The notes under the pieces: generated by a model
Told to the model about the DNA's origin: nothing
The model's input: only the letters and a program-made list of their open reading frames with translations
Databases searched by the model: none
Assembly: GCF_902459465.1 (NCBI RefSeq)
Contig: NC_047083.1
Location: forward strand, 622,501-686,500
Source: Asterias rubens
Taxonomy: Eukaryota > Echinodermata > Asteroidea > Forcipulatida > Asteriidae
DNA: 64,000 bases
Direction: 5' to 3'
Translations under genes and position numbers: made by a program
Shown: in pieces, positions 25,101-38,400 of the stretch
How the letters are laid out: every line of letters begins with the position of its first letter
Position numbering within the stretch: position 1 is the stretch's first letter

Positions 25101-27388
25101 CAACAGAAGGTGAGGACAGATCTTTAAATTAATGACAATGACATTGACAATGACAAATCATTTTAATACTGATATACTGACAATGACTTGGGATAAGTTC
25201 CGTATCCATAGACGTGAGGATGAATTGAACCCATCATAATACTAAATAGGCTTCATCCTAGCGTTTCGTGAAATCGGCTGCTGCATTTTAGTTTACGATC
25301 AAGTTACAACAGCTAAACTCCTTTTATTTGCCCTATCTGTATTCTAAACTCATTTTATCAGCAACGATGTTGTGGAGTCGATGGACCAAGTGACTGGAAG
25401 GATTCCTACTTTTCAAGTCTAGTTGAAAATTCAGGAGTTGCTGTTCCGCCATCTTGCTGCATTCCCAAGAATAAGACCGGATGTAACCTTGGGACCCCTG
25501 GACAACCAGACAAACCTCAGCTTGTTCATGATAAGGCAAGTAGTCATACACCAATATTCCGACAACCCTTTATTTCGACACCCCTATGTGCCGACAACCC
25601 ATTGTTCCGACAACCCTGTGTTCCGACACCCCTTTATTTCGACACCCCTTTATTTCGACTCCCCTTTGTTCCGACAACCCTGTGTTTCGACACCACTATG
25701 TGCCGACAACCCTTTGTTCCGACAACCCTGTGTTTCGACACCCCTTTATTTCGACACCCCTATGTTCCGACAACCCATTGTTCCGACAACCTTTTGTTTC
25801 GACACCCCTTTATTTAGACAACCCTTTGTTCCGCCACCCCTATGTTTTAACACATTTTAAATGTCGACACATGTTCCGACACCTCTTTATTCCGACACCC
25901 CCTTTTCGACACCTTTATATTCAGACACCCATTTGATCCGACACCCCTTTTTTCCGACAAACCTTTGCTCCGACACCCCCATTTTCTGACACATCTTAAG
26001 TTTCGACACATGTTCCGACACACCTGCATTTCGACACCCCTTTGTTTCGACACCCCTATGTTCTAACACCCAGGTAGAGTTTCGACACCATTATAAATTC
26101 GTTCCGACACCCCTAAAAACAAAAACAACCACAAACAATAGCTACGACCTTTTTTGACGCCAAGTACAAATGACTAATAATGTTTTTATTATACAAGTTC
26201 AGCTCGCTAACTGTCCATTAAAGCATTTTGTTCAGCAATACGGATAATTTGGCTCAAAACAGACCGTTAAAATGTCCGCAAAACAATGACAAATTTATGT
26301 GGCAGTAATTCGCGCTCGTTACCAATAACTGTTTCAGCTAACGTTGGTCATTGGCTGATCACTTGCCAATGACCGAAACAGTTACTGGTTACCAAAACGC
26401 ACCCATGATCTACACAGACGCAGTCCTTGACCAATCATCATCCACCTGAGAGGATACCGATATGGAAACACCCGAATGTCAATTTCTTCTCTTTTGCAGG
26501 GATGTTCTGAGGCAGTTGTTACATTTCAAATTGGAAATATCAATACCCTTGGCATGATTGCTCTAATCATGGTTGCTCTGGAGGTAAAGTGGAAAAGTCT
26601 ACTACAATTATTATTGAATTCAAGTCAATTCAATGTATTTTGTTCATCATGAAAAAAAACGAAAACCCCTTAACATTTTTCATCCAATCTACAGCATTTA
26701 AAACAGTTAAAAACTACACCGAAGTACATCACAATTTAGACAATTGTAAAAGTAGGATTTGAAGCTTTGCTTGGTGGAAGTTTGATATGGAAAAGTTTGC
26801 GGTAACCTTGTAATGACTATTTTGAGTTGGGGGTGGTTCTGAAAAGAACCGTTGGTTTCAACTCGACGTTTCGATCAGTATGCTCTGGTCGTCTTCTGGA
26901 GGACAGTTATATACAAAATAAAAGAGAGAGAGAGAGTCACACAACAGGCAAGAACATTCAAAGTCGTCCAATCCTGAGCCTAATTTCATCAAGCTGTTTA
27001 AAGCAACAAAGGTAGCTAAGCACAACAACACTATGCTCACAAGAATGAGGGCACCAGCCACACCATGTCACGGGTACATTCTGTGACAGGTAGGCTGCTG
27101 CTTGTTTTTGCTTAACAGGATTTTAACGAATAGTTCTCTGTTTTATCAGATTAACCCTGCTGTCTATAATAACTGTTGGTGTCACTTTAATCTATTAAAA
27201 AAAAACATGATTTAAAAAGAAATTAAAGCAAAAACATGATAACAAAGTGTCATGTCTTGTATCCATCTCCCTTTCAGAGTGTTTCTCTACTGTTGGTCTG
27301 TTGCGTCATCAGCACCAGACCACAACTAGATTTAGAAAAACCTGACCAATCAGAGAGCTCCATCATCAGCGAGGATGAAAAGCTGTAA
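22155..27388 (+). CDS. Tetraspanin 2 of the cluster, divergent
   Basis: Seven exons: 22155-22226, 22861-23058, 23778-23852, 24096-24194, 25362-25535, 26500-26583, 27278-27388; all phase 0, 270 aa. Four membrane segments; large loop with CCG (151-153), CC (180-181), C189, C208 and an NKT site at N185. TM2 ends GFNGVWACMKES, so the usual GCCGA cysteine pair is absent, unlike its two neighbours. The cytoplasmic tail is longer, acidic and Ser-rich (ISTRPQLDLEKPDQSESS...). The intron after exon 5 has a GC donor (AAG|gcaagt) rather than GT. Exon 4 lies at the head of a 100-bp array that repeats its 3' end. A 5' UTR exon probably ends at 21494 (ACAG|gtaagt). Subfamily is uncertain. Confidence 0.9.
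23440..23700 (-). repeat. tRNA-like SINE copy in tetraspanin 2 intron 2
   Basis: Contains a B-box complement (ggattcgaacccac) preceded by ttgcttaagggcataagtgtc, a layout typical of tRNA-headed SINEs read on the minus strand. Confidence 0.4.
24120..25113 (+). repeat. 100-bp tandem array of exon 4 end plus donor, ten copies
   Basis: Ten units: eight of exactly 100 bp, then longer spacing for the last. Each carries the last 75 bases of exon 4 (ATGAAGAATCAG to CAACAGAAG) and a following GT donor, then 25 bp of intron. Donors vary: gtaatt in most, gtattt in units 3 and 6, gtgagg in units 9 and 10. Variants repeat every three units in part (units 3-4 equal 6-7), so there is a 300-bp higher-order pattern. 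Read-through reaches a stop in the second unit, so only splicing keeps the gene open. Confidence 0.93.
25555..26110. repeat. Degenerate 15-17 bp repeat in tetraspanin 2 intron 5
   Basis: More than 30 degenerate units of the form ttccgacacccctttg or tttcgacacccctatg, starting 20 bp after the GC donor. The same motif on the other strand recurs at 44917-44978 in tetraspanin 3 intron 1. Open frames over it on both strands are by-products. Confidence 0.9.
26757..26925. repeat. Dispersed repeat shared by two tetraspanin 2 introns
   Basis: The block with gttctgaaaagaacc, cgacgtttcgatcagtatgc and ctctggtcgtcttctgga is a diverged match to 22545-22615 (ctgagaagagccc, cgacgtttcaaacagtatac, ctgctggtcttcag). 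Short inverted halves around the Ser/Asn-like hairpin suggest a MITE or SINE. Confidence 0.5.
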
Positions 27389-27656
27389 AAACTGTTCAGT
27401 CAACCTCGTACCCACACGGGTTTACAAGATCGTCCTGCCATTTCCTCGAGGACGCCTTGCTCAAAAACAGAGTACAGTGCTGCTTTAATAATAACGCCTA
27501 TTAATCACCAGGTTAATTTTAGCGCCTCTTATTATTTTTCTAGTAACCGTTTTAGTGGTAGCGCCCTCTTGTGTCTCCATTAAGTATTGGTGTGTTTTTA
27601 TCACTGAATTGTCATCCAAATCATGCAGTGTTACGATCCAAAAATCCAAAAAACAT

Positions 27657-27662
27657 AATAAA
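27657..27662 (+). terminator. Candidate polyadenylation signal of tetraspanin 2
   Basis: AATAAA about 270 bp after the stop codon, in an A-rich context. Confidence 0.45.
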
Positions 27663-29627
27663 AATTAAAAGGAACATGGAGTTGTGTGATCAAAATGAAA
27701 CTAGAGAAAATGGGCCCCACAACCCTTGCTGAAAAAAACCATGTCGAAATATGCCATTGTTATCCATTAGAGACGTTTTGTAGTCACCTTGGTTGGGGAG
27801 CGAGGAATCTAGCAAAAAACAAACGAAAATCCCAGAGCTGGGACATTATTTTATGCATCAACAGAATCTATGTATGGATATTCTTATGGATATTTTATTT
27901 GTACATATAGATTCATGGTCCATTGAAAAAGTGAGTGGTTGTAGCGACAACAGACTTTTATCCTTTTGATCACCATCAGCACATGGAGACAATTTATTAC
28001 TATGGGTGCACTTTTTGTATTGTCACTGCTAAGCTCGGGGTCCATTGTGTGCTGTATATTACCCTCGATACATAGATTTCCTTGTGAATTATGATTCATG
28101 GTTCGTTGAATATTGTGACGACAACAACTTGTTATCATTTTGAACTGAATGCATGATTTATTACCTCAGTCCTTCTCGCGTTACTACAAAGCGTGGGGCC
28201 AGTAACAATATTCTGCACGTACACCATGTAGTTTTAGTTGGAAGCAATTTGCTAACCGCCATTTCTATTACCCTTTGAAATAAAATCAGAAAAGTAATAA
28301 GTTTGCTTATAACATAAAATTAAATTGAAGATGATGCCTGAATTGATTTATGCAATCAGAGTTGGACTCTAGACTGACATCTTGGACTCCACATAAGCGG
28401 TTAAATATGATAGTGCAATTGCAATACTTACGCTGATGTTCTCATGATGTCAGCATCAACAGGAAGTTCCAACAACTTTGTCTTCTCCTGCTTTCGAAAA
28501 CACCAACATGATTTACATACAACGTGCTGTACACAGACTACGTTTGCACAGCTTTCATGAAGATACAATTATGATCTTGTTAATTGATTGTTAATTACTA
28601 GTTAATTAAACACATTGAGACTCAATTTGTACAGATCTGTATGAGTTAACACAATCCTCTTCCCTGACATGTACAATTTCAAAGATTAAAAGCTAAACAG
28701 TCTTAATTGGTTAATTACTTTGAGCGCACTTTTCTCAAGACAAAGGTTTGGATGTAGGCGACTTTATGGTACTTTGTGATGAACTCGGAATCCCGTCTTT
28801 CAGAGATGTCACATCTTTTCCAATTCCGTATTTCCGAGTTGTTATATCTTGCATTGATTCCGTTTTTCGCGTAGAGTAAATCTAACGTTAATCAATCGTA
28901 TATCTAAAACATCACCATCCTCACAACTCAACGATGACATTTTGAGCGATCCCTTACTTAGAGAATTCCAGGAATCTCTCCAATGTAGCATACACTATCA
29001 CAGCGTCGATGTAAGAGATAAACACATCACATACCATCTGTGACGTCATGGAATGTCTGCAGATAGGATGACCGTTCAACTCGATCTCGAGTAATGTTCA
29101 CAAAGGCGCATGTGTAAGACAAGTAATGTTCACCAAGTCACATGTGTAAGATTAGGTTGCCTGATTAAGGGACTAAAAACCACATAGTTCCGAAAGAAAA
29201 AGATCCGAAAGTTGGAATTCGTTTTTCAAATAAGAAACAATAGATAAATCTCATAATGGAACCTCATGCAACGACGTCATCACGCAGCCATCTTAGAAGA
29301 AAATGATGATAATACAATAGAAACTGAGTAGGTTTGTATACGCACGGCGCACTGGGTGTGGGTCAATGGGCAACCTTCTTTTACTAGTACGACAATATTG
29401 AAAGGCTTTCCCTTTCACTGTCCATCTCTTGAAAACTTGATCCGTAGATCACCATAAAGACCTTGATCATTAGTTTAAATCTTTGTTTAAGTTGCCTATT
29501 TAATTGCGACAACTTAAGAAGTCTGTACTGATTGGCTCACTTTGAAAGTTAAGCAATTGAATAAAAGTTCCCGCGACAAGGATAGTCGACTAATCAGAGA
29601 TGAACGCAATGCTGCTGGCTGCTGACC

Positions 29628-29800
29628 ATGCCCCCCCCCCCCCGAGCGAGGCCTCACCTCGACCCCATTCATCCCCATGCAACCCGAAGCACCACCATGG
29701 GAAGGAAGGAAATAGTCATTCCCGATGCCACAACCAAACACCACCCCCTCCATTTTCCACCCACCCCCCCCCCCTCCCTAGCCCTACCTCCCCGCCCCTC
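29628..29800. repeat. C-rich tracts
   Basis: Two C runs (29630-29643 and about 29764-29774) in a C/A-rich stretch make spurious proline-rich frames. Confidence 0.7.
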
Positions 29801-30949
29801 TCCCAACCCTTTTCGGAAACCTGCCGAACTTTACTTCATAAATAGTTCATGAGTCCAAACACAACACTAACCTTCAAAGTCCAGCATAATGGGGAACTGT
29901 GGTAAAGTTAAATTTAATATCCTTTTACAGGAGGCAGACAAATTTACATAATATAATTTCTTTTTTCTTGTTTCTTTACATTTTTACATTTTCCAATTTA
30001 TAATGACCGTTTCATTGGTGTCTGCTTTTTAAATGATGATTTTTGTATCTTTAATTGTCACGTAGTTTGACCTTTTCGTCACAATTTGATGAATTAATAA
30101 TAACATTACATCATACCCGATCGCGTGCACGACGCCTGCACCCTAAACCTTGATAATGATGACACGTCGCCCCCAAAGTGTAACCTTGTCCCTGACCATG
30201 AAGAGTTTATCTCGACCCCGTAACCTCATCCAAAATGAACTGAACTCTCACGTTACAAAAATAACAACCGGATTTGATATTTAACAGTCAATCCAACTGG
30301 ATTTATGTGTACAACTTATTGCCTACTGACCTTGTTGATAGTATCAGTATACAAGACGCGTTCATCTGGTGGTCATTGTTTGCACACTATTCGTGGCCGA
30401 GTTCAGTTTCACGTATATAGGTACAGTGTCGCCGGTTGGTTTTAATAGACTTGATACTAGTCCTTCGTTAGTTCTTCCAATTACAAATCCATTCAATTAA
30501 AGCATGGAGGTAGAATAATGATTTTAAGTTTTTAGAAACAATTATCTTGTGTAAACTTTAATTGGACCAAGCAATTGTTAATGTAACAACTAGAACAATA
30601 ATATCTGTTAACAATGAATACAAACAGACTTATAACGACTTTGAAGGCTACATAAATAGGGCAAATGTTAAAAAGAAGTCTGAAATTTCCGGAAAATATA
30701 ACATTTCTGCAAGTGTGATTTTTTGGTGTGTTTTTTATGTTATGCACTGTTGTTTTATAGACTTCATCGTTGATTTGAATGAACAATGGTTTCCCAGTTT
30801 AAAAATGTATTTATGGGAATTCGTTTACAGCTATGACCTTTATCTTAATACTTTTATCTTTGTAGATTCCCCTTTATTGCAAAGCAACCTCGAATACTGC
30901 AATAAGCAAACAAAAAATGACCAGACGAGACAGCAGAAGGTATAGGTGC

Positions 30950-31412
30950 TTGGAGGATAAGACCGTTGTCAGATGCAATTGTGTCCGCCATGCAATGGCT
31001 CCGGACACTTTTGCATATGCAATCGTGTCGGGGCTATGCAAAAACCATCCGGTGGACACACATGACTGTACTGTACATGTATGTGCGCGCGAAAGCGAGC
31101 TTGCATGCACTGAACCTACGTATACAGCATGAATATTCACGTATTTTATGATTGCAGCGAATACCCAACGGCCGAACATTTTCCATGACATTCATTGTAC
31201 AAAAAATGGCGAACGTGTTCCGTCGACCGAGGGCGTTTAATTTACTGCAAGGACGGTTTTGCACGGGGCGGACACAACTGCATATGCAAATGTGTCCGGG
31301 CGGACACAATCGCATTATGCAGCAGCGTCCGGGCGGACACGATTGCATATGCAAAACCGTCCGGCAGACATTATTTCATATTATTGCATAGAGGACATAA
31401 TTGCATGGGACA
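30950..31412 (+). mobile_element. Repeat element with tgcatatgcaa / tccgg motifs, copy 1
   Basis: About 460 bp, rich in short palindromes (ttgcatatgcaa, gtgtccg, cggacac). An inverted copy of the whole element occurs at 47735-48160, including cgaatacccaacggccgaac and gtcgaccgagggcgtttaat blocks in the same order. No coding capacity, so non-autonomous. Confidence 0.75.
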
Positions 31413-32524
31413 CCATATCCAAACTAGTTATTCTCCATCAAAACCAAACACCCCTACACTTGTGTAATTTTCCAAACGTCCGAGCATCAATCTTGGAAAA
31501 TGTCCCTTCACCTCTCAGCATAATAAAGAAACATTTATTCTGAGGCCTATGTCGTCCAAACTACCTCCTTTGGGAGTCAACAATTTGGGCAACATTAAGT
31601 AAACTATTTTATTGGGCTTTTTAAATTAATTTTTTTATTTTAAATTTTCAGACATAATTCTTTGTTGGCAGGGGCCGTCCAGGGTAAGGCAAAAGTTTAA
31701 AAAAAAACTGTCATCAAAGCGAAGTGCCCTCTCAGACCCCTCCAACAAAAAACATACATGTATATAAAAAAATACAGAAAATAAAAGCGTGAATTTAAAG
31801 AAAATAGAGATAATTAAATATAAATATACAAAACACTACATATTTGAATATTTGAATATTTTGAGGGCCTTCCCTCTTTAGTGGGATGGGTGCACCCTGG
31901 CACAAGCCCAACGATGAAAGAATTTGAAACTAAAACCCGAATTCCGAAACACAGATGACAAAGGTTCGTTTGATTTGAATCATCGCAGTGTTTAGTCTAT
32001 GCATTCCAATTTGTACCAATTGATATTGACAAAGCAAACACGATCGTTATTGACTCAGACGCGTCACGAGGTCAAAAACAAACACTCTGATTGGCTAGCA
32101 GACCAACGACGTATTTCATTTTAGTCTTAAGTTCAAGTTTAATAAAGAAATATGTTTACTGGGTGAGCCTTTGTGTTTGTTTCTTTTCCTTAATTGTACA
32201 TCAATAATTACCTTTTTCGTTCAAATATTAACAGCGATCTCGTAGGATACTGTACTGTTTTGGATACGGTATCAACACTCGAACTTTAATACATTGGGGG
32301 ATTATCATAAAGAGGGGCGAGTGAGGACACTGCCCACTGCGACGCCCTAATCGACTGAGAGAACTGCGAAATAAATATACTGCTGAAAGAAGAAATCAAG
32401 ATTACTGGTTTCAGGGAAAACTGATTTGATTTCATCCACAAGAAAAGAGCTTCAGATCGTCTCTCGTTTGTGCTAGGTGAGTTCATTCAAATGATTTATT
32501 TAAAACAATATTTTTGGAGTTTTT

Positions 32525-32785
32525 AGATGATTTTCCCGTCATGGGAACTCAGCAAACTCTCACAAAAGAAATAAACACCAAGCTGGCCAACTCACACAAA
32601 CAATGGATCATCATCTATGATTACGAGTTGCACAAATCAAGACTTCGTGTTTCAGTAAGTAGATGACAATGCTCATTCTAGTCATTGTGAAATCAGTGGT
32701 TAGCATGGGAGAGTCGGACCTACAACCTTGTGATTGCAAGTCCTGCAGTCTAACCACTTGACCACGGTGACATGGTGTGGATCTA
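32525..32785 (-). repeat. tRNA-headed SINE, copy A
   Basis: On the minus strand begins with an A-box-like tggtcaagtggttagactg and a B-box-like ggttgtaggtccgactctcc, followed by a body that recurs at 41130-41445 (catgggaactcagca, tgattatgaattgcacaaat). A partial third copy lies near 11500-11600. Confidence 0.6.
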
Positions 32786-34494
32786 GTTTCGCACATGTCG
32801 TTGCTTCACTTCAAAATGGTCGAGTTTTTGACATATCGCCGAAAATGCGGAGCGCGGGACTCGACTGAAAACAATCTCTTTACCACTCTCTGATTGGGCA
32901 TAAAAACTGAAATATTTTTACATAACCACATTACTTCAAAGTAAAATGTTTCTCAAAATGCTTTATGCATGTCCTGTCCAACGCTGCTGTATGTTTGCCT
33001 TCTAACCAACGGTTTTTATTGTCATTTATTTTAAGAGTGACTACAAAACGTATACCTTTCCTTTAATCATTAATGTTTGTTCTAGCGCAATACTTGACTC
33101 TCATTTTTCGGTGGTTTTTTTTCAGCAAAATACTTGACAATTTCGGCCTTTGGACTTTTTGTTGATACACCATTAATATCTTTTAGGAAGGGTGCAGTTT
33201 AATAATGAGTAAGAGATGTTTTCCAAGTCCGCTCATGCGTTTTGATAAAAAAAAAAATTATCATCAAAAGAGGGACGCAATTGAAACAAGAATAGTTTCC
33301 CTGTGTTTCTTAGATCTTGACTTTGTATACAAAAAGCAAAAAAATGAAAAGACACGAAAACAAAATGTTTACGAAACGAAAATAACGAAATAACTTAACA
33401 TTGTTTAAAGATACTTTGTCAGATTTTTTGCCCCAAACATTAAAAAATAGATTTTTTGAGTGAATGGTATTTCAAAGAGTATCATCGAAAAAAGGTAAAA
33501 CTTTTAATTTTAATGGTCAGGAACCATGACAAAAATTTAAAACGTTTCTTATAAAACACATAAGAATTGGTCACGTGACATATTGTCGGGATCCCGACAA
33601 AAACTAATTTTTAGCGCTTTATTTCACTGCTACTAATAATTTGCAGACTTTTTCGAGCAATGGCTCAAATGAAAGCTTGTAACTTTCTCGACCCCCATCA
33701 AAATACCTATTGAATTTTAAATCAAAATTGTTGGGTCAAATCGGCCAAAACTTTGACATAGCATCTTTAAAGACTGGCTACATTGACGCAAGGATTTTAT
33801 TTTCTTATTTTCCTCTTATTTTTCTTGTTATAATCTTAATATTTCTTTAGTGTTTTATATTTTATTTGAAATATTTTTGTTTGTTAATACATTTTTCTAA
33901 AGTACATTTTTTAAATTCAACGAACCCTTTAAAATTAATTTTGCTTCCATGGGACATTTTATATCCCTCATAAAACCATGATCTTTTATTGCTGGTATAA
34001 TTCTGAGTGCTCATCAATTTACATAATAAATATGCTTATGTACATGTTTGGTCTATTTCACATGGGGAATTTTACAGGCAACAGTTCTAGGCTATTTCAG
34101 ATGAGAAAGTTCTTTCACATTTTAGTTTTCCCATTAATTTCTTTGGGATGGTGAGTTACAGCTCGAGTAAAGTAAAAAGTCATACCGATGTGTTCGTGCA
34201 TACAGTGCAGTTGGCTACCTCTAACTTGCCTGAAATTATTTTTAAAATGCCCTTGCTCACACTTTTCGAACCACATAAAGATCGCAGCGGCTTACAAAAC
34301 TTACAAATCAATATAGACACAACAGTACGTTGACACAGATTCAAAACTACACTTGGAAAATTGCCTTGTCACAATAATTGTATGCAGCCTTGTGTAAATA
34401 AAAACAACCATTGTTTATTTTCTTTAATAATTTATTAATGATATATTGAATTAAGTGGTCGACCAACCACCCAAGAGACAAAACCATATTATCA

Positions 34495-34513
34495 TCAATC
34501 AATCAAACATTCG

Positions 34514-34554
<41 letters not shown>

Positions 34555-34566
34555 CTAGTCAATCAA
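34495..34566. repeat. (AATC)n microsatellite
   Basis: Long run of AATC with few interruptions. Confidence 0.93.
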
Positions 34567-35371
34567 AATGAATCCAACATTCACCAGTACTTTACACAAT
34601 AACTTTACAAAAAAATCAATGAATACTTAAATTGTGTCTCGCCTAATTGTCACATCTAAAAAAAAATCACATTTTTGTTCCACACATTATGCAAAATATC
34701 ATCCCAACATTAGTTTATAAAACCACCCGAATCGATTCATCGGGTGATCTAAAACGCAGAGACGACTAGGGGCATGTCTACGCCACACCCATACACACAC
34801 ACTGCATGGTCCAGACACGGGTCGGTTTGAGCAATACGCACATTTCACTCGGCTCCTGTTATACGTGGACTTGTTTTGTTATTCTACGGCAGTGTTGGGA
34901 CGTTTGGAAGTATTTACATCGGGTATAAGGTAGGAATATGCACACGTAGATAGGATGGACAAAATAATTATGATGACATATCATTTTAAGGTTCTCATCT
35001 GGTCCAAACAGAGAGAAAAAAAAACGTGAAAATCTACATCTTTTAAAACATCACTAGGACGAATTTATGTTGATTTGTATATAACAAAAATAAGAGCAAC
35101 GTTGAAGAGTGTAGTACACAGTTTTGCACACAGCTAGCTTCGGTAAATTTGTTTGGTTTTTAAAGATGGTTGGCCATAAGATTTTTTTTTATGGGTCATG
35201 AATTATTCATTTTGTAAATGTTATGACCGTGATCAGAGTAAACTGCTCCTACCGTGAATTACTCCAAGGCGATTCGAGTGGAATATTTGATTATCGTGTT
35301 TGGTGCGTAAGAAATAAAATTTGGGACAGTAAATTTTAAGCCGTGCGGACTTCAGTTAGTGACATTATGGG

Positions 35372-35494
35372 TTGGAGTGTAAGCGATAGTGAAAGAATGG
35401 TTGCCGGAGTGCAAGCGATGGTGAAAGAATGGTTGCCGGAGTGCAAGCGATGGTGAAAGTATGGTTGCTGCCGGAGTGCAAGCGATTGTGAAAG
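35372..35494. repeat. Short tandem repeat, 36-39 bp unit
   Basis: Three to four copies of a unit containing ggagtgcaagcgatggtgaa followed by agaatggttgcc. Confidence 0.85.
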
Positions 35495-38400
35495 AAATTT
35501 TATACTTTATTGAAGTTATTTATTGATTCATGATTATGGTGATGAACTGTTTTCAGTCCCAGAATGTTGCCATTCAGCGAATAATTTAATGGTAATAGCA
35601 GTTTACGAATTATTATACAATAAAATTGGTATTCCCAGTTACGAATGGTTTGCAGATTTCTAGAATGTTTGTCAGCCTCTAGTGATAGATGACAAACGAA
35701 GAATGAAAAATACAAAACGTCTGAATATTTAGAAGAAGATGAGCAATTGGCACAATGAAATCGCACAGCAATTGGATGCAATTCGTGACTATGTGATTTT
35801 AAAAACATCTCTGTCTATTGGCTGACCTATACATCAGACACCATTCTATTATGAAAACCAATTTCAATGTCATATCCAGAATGATAATAAAATTCGTAAA
35901 TGGCTTTCATACAGAATGGAGCATTGTATGACATCTGATGACGTTTTATTTACATACAGACTGCATATTGTATATACGCTGTAATTGGCTGCAATTAATG
36001 TTTAAAGGAAAAGTCCTCTGCAAAAAAAAGCATGAACATAACCTGTGACTGTCATCCCAATATTGAAGGGCTAACTTTTAATAAAAAATAATTAATAAAG
36101 TTTGAAGGCCAGGGCATCTTAAAATGTTGATATTGCTTTGTGGTGTTTTATTTATATATAACAAACAATAATAAGTAAAGCTTTTATGATGATCACTGAC
36201 TTTTGAAGCATTTAACAATCTATGACCCTACCTTTAAGGCAAACGAAGGGCATGTTATACGGTGTGGGCGGGCTATACGCAAAAAGGGTTGCCGAATTGA
36301 ATAATGGCTTAGGATGCTCGACCGATTTCACGCTTAAAGTTATTGTAAAGGAACAGAAATACACTATTATTTTTAGCTCGTCCTAAGCACCAGTGCAAAC
36401 GTAACAGACAAATAATTTTGGACTAAAATAAGTACCGTCACTAGCAGAGTTCATCTTTATCAAAACATGGCACTTTACAAAAAACTGTCCATTATAGTTA
36501 TTATTTTTAAATACAAACCAAAAACCCACAGAATTGAACAGGCTGTGAGAGAGCTTGTATTTACAGGCATTAGGCCTACTCCTTCTATAAGATTTCCATT
36601 CATCGAATACAAAAGCCTCAAGTTCTATTTTAAGACCGTCTTAGCTTTCTTTCTCAAGGAAGAATCGCATATTCATAGTTTATCATCTGTAAAAAAGGGC
36701 TTGGAATATGATTTTAGAACGAAGGACACGATGTTGATGTCTTTCTTGTTATGACGTTTGCATAAATATGCTCATCGGGGGGGGTGTTGGCGATGCAGTG
36801 AATCAAACTATAATTTCTTGATATGTTGGGAAATCTAAATGCTCGTAGCGCACAGGGATTTTCCTTGATGAAGCTATCAAATAAAAATGGCTAGAGGGAA
36901 AGAGAAAGTTTGTTTGTACGTTGAATGTCTAGTCATGGTTTTGAGAAATCGGAGTTAATTCAGAGGGAGCCGTTTCTCACAATGTTTTATAATATTATCA
37001 TCAGCTCTCCGTTGCTCATTGCCAAGTAAGATTTTATGCTTACAATTAATTTGAGTAATCAACAAATATAAAAAACAATGGCCGCCATTTTGAAAATTTG
37101 AAATTTACTCGTTAAACTTCGTGTTGTTTTGGGGTTTTTTCAATAGTCAAATCTGCAATGAAACCTATAAGATAGCAATACATTTTTCTCACGACTTACT
37201 CCGACTGTGTGAATTTCATGCTTGTATCATTAAGGGTAATCCGCCAAAATGTGTTATATCTGCATGCCCCACCAATTTTTGGTAACTGTACATTTTTTAA
37301 AGGATTTCGGTACTTTTTGTAACCCAAAACACAATTTCCACAGATTTACATTAAACTTACACCATTTGAAGATAATGATAAGAAAGCTTCCCTTTAAATA
37401 TTAGTTGCTGAGGTGCTGTAGTATTTGAGAAATGAGTAAAACAATGTATTGAAAACACGTTTTTACATGCTAAAATAATTTTCGTCTCATGATCACTGAG
37501 ACGAAAATTATTTTCATGACAATCATTGATTTAATCATTTCTCCAAAACTAAAGCACCTCGGCAAGTAGAATTTTCAGGGAAGCTTTTTCTACTATATCA
37601 TTATCTTCAAACTGCGTAAGTTTAGTGTAAATTTGTAGACATTGTGTTGTTTTGTCCTACAAAAGTACATAGACCACGGTTGGGGCCTGAGTTAAAATTT
37701 TGAAAGCAATTAATAGGCGAGATTAATTTTGTCTTGTTCAAATGTTCTTCTTCTCGTCTTTATGCCTAGTATACCTTTGTAAGATATAATAATAATTAGA
37801 TGCTACATCATTTTAAAACCTATTTTATGCTGATCCAGTTTACGTTTTAATTAAATATATAATTGAAAGTCGCAAAATATTTAATAGTCGTCTGAATTGA
37901 ACTACAAAACCATGATTGAGTATAAATACACAAAATTAAATATGTTGAAAATGTCCCCAACCATCCGGAATATTCACGAACTAAATATAAAATTAATTCC
38001 CGCTGCCCGGAAGTTTGTATAATCACAATAAAAAAACACAGTGGTGTTAACAAATGGATGGCCTTCATTAATAAAACATTTCGCAATACTATGAAACATT
38101 CTACAATGAGAAAAGAAATGTTATTGATTTGTTATTCTACTGTGGGTAGGCGTTGTTTTATTGGACTTTAAACACTGGGCTGAATACACCAAATGCTGAG
38201 TCTATCCTACTGCGTCATTTTTGTTTTGTTCTTTTGGTTAATATTCAACTTTCCTACTTAATAAACGACGAAGGGTACTTTTAACCGATTTGAAGTAGTT
38301 GGGGTCATTTCAAAATAACCAACTGTTAGCCTACACGTTACAGTTTTAATAAAATTAAAAATTGGTCCTTTCACTAAAATATTGAAACTAACCTGTGAAA

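Noticed and set aside
25423-26069. Repetitive Phe/Arg/Pro/Thr frames on both strands
   Set aside because: Produced by the degenerate gacacccctttg array in intron 5; no start context or family.
29600-29852. Proline-rich small proteins
   Set aside because: Caused by C homopolymers; overlapping frames are equally open.
31259-31543. Frames with HMQNRP-like repeats
   Set aside because: Translation of palindromic non-coding element copies; the same frames appear in the inverted copy at 47.7 kb.
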